From Lysobacterales bacterium (GTDB taxonomy: Bacteria; Pseudomonadota; Gammaproteobacteria; Xanthomonadales; BPKI01), in contig BPKI01000001.1 of NCBI GenBank assembly GCA_026005055.1, positions 1,054,001 to 1,118,000 of the forward strand: a stretch of DNA of 64,000 nucleotides. The letters are read 5' to 3'. This document shows, piece by piece, positions 59,161 through 64,000 of the stretch. Each line of letters begins with the position of its first letter. The stretch's first letter is position 1. The notes under the pieces are model-generated. The model saw only the letters and a program-made list of their open reading frames with translations. It did not search any database and was not told the DNA's origin. Position numbers and translations under genes: made by a program.

Positions 59161-60882
59161 ATGAGTGTCACCTCACCGCCTCAAGCCGAGCTCACGGGAC
59201 TGCCGGGCCGCCTGGTCCAAGCCAAGTTGATCGGCGATGCGGAGATGCGGCGCGCAATGCAGGCGGCGGCCAAGGCCAAGCAGTCCTTGGTGACCTATCT
59301 CGTCGAGAACGCGCTGGTCGGTGCCGCTGAGGTCGCCTCCGCTGCCTCGCAGGAGTTCGGCATACCCCTGCTCGACGTCAACGCACTCGAGATCAGCCAA
59401 CTGCCGGTCAAGCTGGTCAAGGAAGAGCTCATCAACAAGCACCAGGTGCTACCGCTCTTCAAGCGCGGCAATCGCCTGTTCGTCGGCGTCTCGGATCCGA
59501 CCAACGTTCAGGCGCTCGATCAGATCAAGTTCGCCACGAACCTGATGGTGGAGCCGATCCTCGTCGCCGAGGATCAGCTCCGGCGTGCGATCGAAATGGC
59601 CTTGTCGGAGGCCCAGACGCAGATCGTCGGCATCGACGAGGAGGGTTTGGAAAACCTCGAGTTCGACGAATCGGCCGATGTCGAGGTCGCGGGGGGCGGC
59701 GTCGATGTCAATGCCGCGGACGATCAGCCCGTGGTGCGGTTCGTGAACAAAATGCTCATGGAGGCGATCAAGCGGGGCGCATCCGACATCCATTTCGAGC
59801 CTTACGAGAATTTCTACCGGGTGCGTTTCCGGCTGGACGGAATCCTCCGCAAGATCGCATCGCCTCCGATCAACATGCGCGAGAAGATCAGCGCGCGCTT
59901 GAAGGTGATGGCGAGCCTGGACATCGCGGAGAAGCGCGTTCCTCAGGATGGTCGCATCAAGCTCAATCTCTCGAAGAACAAGAGCGTCGACTTCCGCGTC
60001 AACACGTGTCCGACCCTGTTCGGCGAGAAGATCGTTCTGCGCATCCTCGACGGCAGCGCCGCCAAGCTCGGGATCGACAAGCTCGGTTACGAGCCGGAAC
60101 AGCAGCGTCTGTTCCTCGAGGCCATCCAGAAGCCTTGGGGGATGGTGCTGGTGACTGGCCCCACGGGTTCGGGCAAGACGGTCTCTCTTTACACCGCGCT
60201 CAACATCCTCAACGAGGAGGGTCGCAACATCTCCACCGTCGAGGACCCGGTCGAAATCCGGGTTCCCGGCATCAATCAGGTCCAGATGAATCCGAAGACG
60301 GGGATGACCTTCGCCGCGGCGCTCCGCGCTTTTCTGCGGCAGGACCCCGACGTGATCATGGTCGGTGAGATCCGCGATCTGGAGACCGCGGAGATCGCGG
60401 TCAAGGCGGCGCAGACCGGGCATATGGTGCTTTCGACCCTGCATACCAACGACGCGCCGCAGACCATCGCGCGCCTGATGAACATGGGCATCGCGCCCTT
60501 CAACATCACCTCGTCGGTGACGCTGGTCACCGCGCAGCGTCTGGCGCGTCGGCTGCACGAGTGCAAGCGCCTCGTCACCCTTCCCAAGGCCGCGCTTCTG
60601 GCCGAGGGCTTCACCGAAGAGGACATCGCGCAGGGCTTCCAGCTCTACGAGCCGGTGGGCTGCTCCGGTTGCAACGATGGCTACAAAGGGCGGGTCGGCA
60701 TTTACGAAGTGATGCCGATGACCGAGGAAATCGCGCAGATCATCTTGACGGGCGCGAACGCGATCCAGATCGCGCACGCGGCTCGTCGCAGCGGGGTGGC
60801 GAGCCTACGGCAGTCGGCCCTGCTCAAAGTCAAGCACGGTATCATTGGCCTCGCCGAGGCGAATCGCGTGACGAAGGACTGA
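59161..60882 (+). CDS. pilB: Type IV pilus extension ATPase PilB
   Basis: A 573-residue hexameric motor for pilus extension. The N-terminal GSPII_E region is about 1-170. The core has Walker A GPTGSGKTVSLYTAL (about 333-347), the Asp box, Walker B DPDVIMVGEIRD and the His box. A tetracysteine zinc region is present late (CKRLV and GCSGCNDGYKGR). The ATG at 59161 is preceded by a space of about 168 bases without a clear promoter. Confidence 0.96.
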   Translation: MSVTSPPQAELTGLPGRLVQAKLIGDAEMRRAMQAAAKAKQSLVTYLVENALVGAAEVASAASQEFGIPLLDVNALEISQLPVKLVKEELINKHQVLPLFKRGNRLFVGVSDPTNVQALDQIKFATNLMVEPILVAEDQLRRAIEMALSEAQTQIVGIDEEGLENLEFDESADVEVAGGGVDVNAADDQPVVRFVNKMLMEAIKRGASDIHFEPYENFYRVRFRLDGILRKIASPPINMREKISARLKVMASLDIAEKRVPQDGRIKLNLSKNKSVDFRVNTCPTLFGEKIVLRILDGSAAKLGIDKLGYEPEQQRLFLEAIQKPWGMVLVTGPTGSGKTVSLYTALNILNEEGRNISTVEDPVEIRVPGINQVQMNPKTGMTFAAALRAFLRQDPDVIMVGEIRDLETAEIAVKAAQTGHMVLSTLHTNDAPQTIARLMNMGIAPFNITSSVTLVTAQRLARRLHECKRLVTLPKAALLAEGFTEEDIAQGFQLYEPVGCSGCNDGYKGRVGIYEVMPMTEEIAQIILTGANAIQIAHAARRSGVASLRQSALLKVKHGIIGLAEANRVTKD

Positions 60883-60886
60883 AGAG

Positions 60887-62134
60887 ATGGCCACGACCAC
60901 CACCGCAGCTCGCAGCAAGCCGGTCGACTCCGGCTTGAAGGTCTTCGTCTGGGAGGGCAAGGACAAGCGCGGCGTCATCATGCGCGGCGAACAGCTCGCG
61001 AAGAGCGACGCCATCCTCAAGGCGGAGCTCAGGCGGCAAGGGATCCAGCCGATCACGGTGAAGCAGAAGGGGAAGCCGCTCTTCGGCGGTGCCGGAAAGC
61101 GGGTGACGCCTCGTGACATCGCCTTCTTCAGTCGGCAGATCGCCACGATGATGAAATCGGGCGTGCCGATGGTCATGGCCCTGGAAATCTTGGCGGGCGG
61201 ACAGAAGAACCCGCGCTTCAAGGACATGATCACCGACATCAAGCAGAGCATTGAGGGCGGTTCCTCGCTCTACGAGGCGCTCAGTCGGCATCCGCTGCAT
61301 TTCGACGATCTCTACCGCAATCTCGTGCGCGCCGGCGAAAAGGCGGGCGTTCTCGACACGGTCCTCGACACCATCGCCACTTACAAAGAGCGAGTCGAGA
61401 GTCTCAAAGGGAAGATCAAGAAGGCACTGTTTTACCCGGCGATCATCATCGCGGTGGCGATTCTCGTGAGCGCCATCCTGCTGATTTTCGTCGTGCCCCA
61501 GTTCCAGGAGGTGTTCAAGTCTTTCGGGGCGGACCTGCCGGGCTTCACCCTGATGCTGATCGCGCTGTCGGAATTCTTGCAAGCCAACTGGTTCTTCATG
61601 TTGGCCGTCCTCATCGGCGCGATCATCGCCTTCATGCAGGTCTACAAGCGTTCGGAGAACTTCCGACGCCTGCTCGACCGTCTCTCGCTCAAGATTCCGG
61701 TCATCGGCCAGATCCTGCACAACTCGGCGATCGCGCGTTTCGCCCGGACGACCGCGGTGACCTTCAAGGCCGGCGTACCGCTCGTGGAAGCGCTCGACTC
61801 CGTGGCAGGCGCGACCGGCAACATCGTGTACACCGACGCCGTCCGGCGCATCCGCGACGACGTGTCGGTCGGGTATTCGATGAGCACGGCGATGCGCCAG
61901 GTCAATCTCTTCCCGCACATGGTGGTGCAGATGACCGCGATCGGCGAGGAAGCCGGCGCCCTCGATACCATGCTCATGAAGGTCGCGGAGTATTACGAGG
62001 AAGAGGTGAACAACGCGGTGGACGCGCTTTCGAGCATGATCGAGCCTTTGGTCATGGTGATCATCGGCGTCCTGGTCGGCTCGATGGTGGTCGGCATGTA
62101 CCTGCCGATCTTCAAGCTCGCTGCAGTCGTCTGA
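60887..62134 (+). CDS. pilC: Type IV pilus inner-membrane platform protein PilC
   Basis: A 415-residue platform protein with duplicated GspF domains (about 80-205 and 285-405), including FFSRQIATMMKSGVPMVMAL and IARFARTTAVTFKAGVPLVEA, and three main membrane helices. The N-terminus is cytoplasmic. It begins 4 bases after the pilB stop. Confidence 0.96.
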   Translation: MATTTTAARSKPVDSGLKVFVWEGKDKRGVIMRGEQLAKSDAILKAELRRQGIQPITVKQKGKPLFGGAGKRVTPRDIAFFSRQIATMMKSGVPMVMALEILAGGQKNPRFKDMITDIKQSIEGGSSLYEALSRHPLHFDDLYRNLVRAGEKAGVLDTVLDTIATYKERVESLKGKIKKALFYPAIIIAVAILVSAILLIFVVPQFQEVFKSFGADLPGFTLMLIALSEFLQANWFFMLAVLIGAIIAFMQVYKRSENFRRLLDRLSLKIPVIGQILHNSAIARFARTTAVTFKAGVPLVEALDSVAGATGNIVYTDAVRRIRDDVSVGYSMSTAMRQVNLFPHMVVQMTAIGEEAGALDTMLMKVAEYYEEEVNNAVDALSSMIEPLVMVIIGVLVGSMVVGMYLPIFKLAAVV

Positions 62135-62153
62135 GGCAGCGCGGCAGCACGTG

Positions 62154-63026
62154 ATGAGCGAGGAGATTCTGGCGGCAGCGCCGTGGTTGCTGCCGACCGT
62201 AGGCGTGCTCCTCGGGCTCATCGTCGGCAGTTTCCTCAACGTCCTCATCCTCCGACTCCCGGCCCGGCTCGAGTGGGCCTGGCGCCGTCAGGCGAGGGAG
62301 TTTCTCGGTCTTCCCGAGGAGGAGGAGCGGCCGCCGCCGGGCCTCGTATTCGATCGCTCGCGCTGTCCGCGCTGTGGTGCGGGGATCGCGTGGTACGACA
62401 ACATACCGGTCCTGTCCTGGCTTTTGCTCCGGGGGCGATGCCGTGCCTGCGAAGCCCCGATTTCGCTCCAGTATCCGCTGGTCGAGGGGCTCACGGCGCT
62501 GCTATCGCTCGCCGTGGTCCTCCGTTTCGGGCCGAGTGCGGAGAGCCTGGTGATGCTGCTGCTCAGCTGGCTCCTGATCGCGATGGCGGTGATCGACCTC
62601 AGGACCACGTGGTTGCCCGATGAGCTGACGATGCCCACGCTGTGGCTTGGGCTGCTCAGCTCGCTCTGGGGGCTGTTCGTCGAGCCGCGGGAGGCGATCC
62701 TCGGCGCCGCTGTGGGTTATCTCAGTCTGTGGAGCGTCTACTGGGGTTTTCGCCTGCTCACGGGCAAGGAGGGCATGGGCTACGGCGATTTCAAGTTGCT
62801 GGCCGCGCTCGGCGCCTTTGCCGGCTGGCAAGGGATTCTGCCGATCGTTCTGCTCTCGAGCGTGCTCGGCGCCATCATCGGCTCGCTCTACCTCGCTCTG
62901 CGGGGCAGAGACCGGAGCACTCCCATCCCCTTCGGGCCCTTCCTGGCGCTGGCGGGTTGGTCGTATCTGATGATCGGCGAGGAGGGGATCGAGGCTGCTT
63001 GGCGGCTGCTCAGCGCCACGGCTTGA
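62154..63026 (+). CDS. pilD: Prepilin peptidase / N-methyltransferase PilD
   Basis: A 290-residue bifunctional inner-membrane aspartic protease that cleaves prepilin leaders and N-methylates the new Phe1. It has the zinc-binding cytoplasmic loop with CPRC and CRAC, the catalytic aspartates in AVIDLRTTWLPDELT and MGYGDFKLLAALGA (GxGD), and about eight membrane helices. The ATG at 62154 is preferred over the adjacent GTG at 62151. It starts 19 bases after pilC. Confidence 0.96.
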   Translation: MSEEILAAAPWLLPTVGVLLGLIVGSFLNVLILRLPARLEWAWRRQAREFLGLPEEEERPPPGLVFDRSRCPRCGAGIAWYDNIPVLSWLLLRGRCRACEAPISLQYPLVEGLTALLSLAVVLRFGPSAESLVMLLLSWLLIAMAVIDLRTTWLPDELTMPTLWLGLLSSLWGLFVEPREAILGAAVGYLSLWSVYWGFRLLTGKEGMGYGDFKLLAALGAFAGWQGILPIVLLSSVLGAIIGSLYLALRGRDRSTPIPFGPFLALAGWSYLMIGEEGIEAAWRLLSATA

Positions 63027-63420
63027 AACGTTCGCTGATGTAGAGCATCCGCCGTTCGAGTCGGACCAGGGCATCCGACCAAGGAGACAGGGCGAGGAGG
63101 CTGCCCACGAGGATGCCGCCCCAGTTCGCCGCGAGATCGACCCAGTCGCCCTGACGCCAAGGAAGGAGGACTTGGATGCCCTCGAGCAGAGCACCGAATG
63201 CGGCGAGCATCAGAAGCGAATCGCGCAGCGCACGCCACCGCTCTCGCAGCAGCACGGCATAGGCCGCGAGAACGGCAAATCCGGCGGCATGGGCGAGCTT
63301 GTCCGAGTGGGCGAGCTGAAGCGGTGCAGGTATTCCGGGGGCTACGAGCACAGAGGCGAGTAGCAGCCAGAGCGACCATTCCAGGCCGCGCCACCAGAGA
63401 AGCAGTCGCAGGGGACGCAC
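63010..63420 (-). CDS. VanZ-like family membrane protein
   Basis: A 136-residue protein with about four membrane helices. SDKLAHAAGFAVLAAYAVLL and FGALLEGIQVLLPWRQGDWVDLAANWGGILVG match the VanZ-like pattern (the H-A-x2-F and E-x2-Q-x7-R-x2-D-x-D-x2-A-N-x2-G signature). No function is known for most members; a few affect antibiotic resistance. It overlaps the pilD end by 17 bases and diverges from the Rrf2 gene. Confidence 0.8.
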   Translation of the reverse strand: MRPLRLLLWWRGLEWSLWLLLASVLVAPGIPAPLQLAHSDKLAHAAGFAVLAAYAVLLRERWRALRDSLLMLAAFGALLEGIQVLLPWRQGDWVDLAANWGGILVGSLLALSPWSDALVRLERRMLYISERFKPWR

Positions 63421-63495
63421 GGGTCGTGGAGGAACCGCCTCGAGACGGCTCGCTAGGATAGCGAGCCCGCGGCTGCACGGAGGCGGTTCTCGCGC

Positions 63496-63523
63496 TAAAA
63501 TGGGACCAATCGAGTACGGATTG
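63496..63523 (+). promoter_or_regulatory. Possible promoter and operator of the Rrf2 regulator gene
   Basis: A -10-like TAAAAT lies at 63496-63501 with no good -35. Just downstream, CAATC (63507-63511) and GATTG (63519-63523) form an inverted repeat with a 7-base spacer, ending 4 bases before the start codon. This is a plausible autoregulatory site for an Rrf2 dimer. Confidence 0.35.
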
Positions 63524-63527
63524 AGTC

Positions 63528-63956
63528 ATGTTGCGTGTCAGCCGACTTTCCGACTACGCCGCAGCCGTGATGGGCTGCCTCGCCGCGGAGCCAGCCCGGA
63601 TCCTGAGCGCCGCCGAGATCGCCGAGCAGGCGCACTTGGAGCTTCCAACGGTCAGCAAGCTGCTCAAACGGCTCGCTCACGCCGGCCTGGTCGAGTCCTT
63701 CCGCGGAGCACGAGGGGGCTACCGATTGCGGCGGGATCCCGCGGCGATTTCGCTCGCCGAGGTGGTGGAGGCCATCGACGGGCCGATCGCGATGACGGAT
63801 TGCGCGATCCGTGCCCGGCTCTGCGAACGCGAGCGATTGTGCACGGTGCGGGAGTCCTGGCAGCGCGTGAGCCGCACGATCGAGCGAGCTCTTCGTGAAG
63901 TGAGTGTGGCCGAGCTTGCGTGTGCGCGCTCGATCCCCGTGCAGGTCCACGCTTGA
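63528..63956 (+). CDS. Rrf2-family Fe-S assembly regulator (SUF-type)
   Basis: A 142-residue winged-helix regulator. It begins MLRVSRLSDYAAAVM, has the recognition region LPTVSKLLKRLAHAGLVES and the wing GARGGYRL, and a cysteine cluster TDCAIRARLCERERLC whose three cysteines would hold an Fe-S cluster. This matches the SUF system regulators of gammaproteobacteria rather than IscR of E. coli. The next gene begins 14 bases downstream and is probably sufB. Confidence 0.9.
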   Translation: MLRVSRLSDYAAAVMGCLAAEPARILSAAEIAEQAHLELPTVSKLLKRLAHAGLVESFRGARGGYRLRRDPAAISLAEVVEAIDGPIAMTDCAIRARLCERERLCTVRESWQRVSRTIERALREVSVAELACARSIPVQVHA

Positions 63957-63970
63957 ACGAGGATTGGCCG

Positions 63971-64000
63971 ATGAGCAATCGCGAGATCCACGACCGGCTG
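63971..64000 (+). CDS. Start of a gene cut by the window edge, probably sufB
   Basis: Only ten codons are present (MSNREIHDRL), from an ATG 14 bases after the Rrf2 regulator stop with a GAGG ribosome site. The identity rests on position: SUF-type regulators of this family usually precede sufB. The residues alone are not enough to decide. Confidence 0.4.
   Translation, partial: MSNREIHDRL

Overview
The window is a high-GC, gene-dense bacterial chromosome segment with almost no spacer DNA. It reads as a gammaproteobacterium, most like the Xanthomonadales/Lysobacterales group. That placement is inferred from gene order and protein style: rph-rdgB-hemW, yicC then gmk-rpoZ-spoT-ridA-recG, L31 type B beside gltA, a PBP1A gene divergent from pilMNOPQ, and pilB-pilC-pilD close to tandem pilin genes. 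No rRNA gene is present to confirm it. I see no phage, insertion sequence or CRISPR array.

Layout. 1-5570 (minus) holds a ferric-iron ABC transporter (permease cut by the window edge, binding lipoprotein behind a Fur-box-like site) and an operon thiS-thiG-trmB-SLC13 permease. 5611-7275 (plus) holds a tRNA-Gly(CCC) with a good promoter, a RimK-associated protease-like gene, rimK and a strong terminator. 7317-10935 (plus) holds an OmpR-type regulator, a histidine kinase, a zinc-ribbon membrane protein and an HExxH metallopeptidase. 10887-16888 holds a Nudix hydrolase, a beta-propeller-like secreted protein and the minus-strand operon rph-rdgB-hemW-nitroreductase-5'-3' exonuclease. 16957-27097 (plus) holds housekeeping and stringent-response genes, a nucleoside hydrolase and two unknown envelope proteins. 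27215-32166 holds rpmE2, gltA, an uncharacterised conserved gene and mrcA (PBP1A).

From 32126 onward type IV pilus (T4P) biology dominates. pilM-N-O-P-Q form an overlapping operon followed by an 891-residue Ig-like lipoprotein and then a cNMP-binding/EAL protein. After tkt and a fused MFS/spermidine synthase-like gene come two tandem pilin genes, each behind a GG-N10-GC sigma-54 promoter. They are followed by a large surface-glycan cassette (48262-58992) in two convergent operons. The plus operon encodes a GT-C membrane protein with a soluble tail, a DegT aminotransferase, a flippase-like membrane protein, a methyltransferase and a flavoprotein. The minus operon encodes a DPM1-type GT2, a frameshifted methyltransferase, a GT4, a FemAB/GNAT-like acyltransferase and a second DegT-type enzyme. 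pilB-pilC-pilD follow immediately. The window ends with an Rrf2-type Fe-S regulator and the first codons of the next gene, probably sufB.

The most interesting proposal is that the glycan cassette makes and attaches a modified amino sugar to the adjacent pilins: the GT2 would charge a polyprenyl phosphate, the flippase-like protein would move it across the membrane, and the GT-C protein would transfer it. This is inference from gene content and position. Other items to check are the Ig-like lipoprotein in the pilQ operon, the cNMP-EAL fusion, the single-base disruption of the methyltransferase gene, and a minus-strand terminator upstream of tkt that implies an unannotated small transcript.
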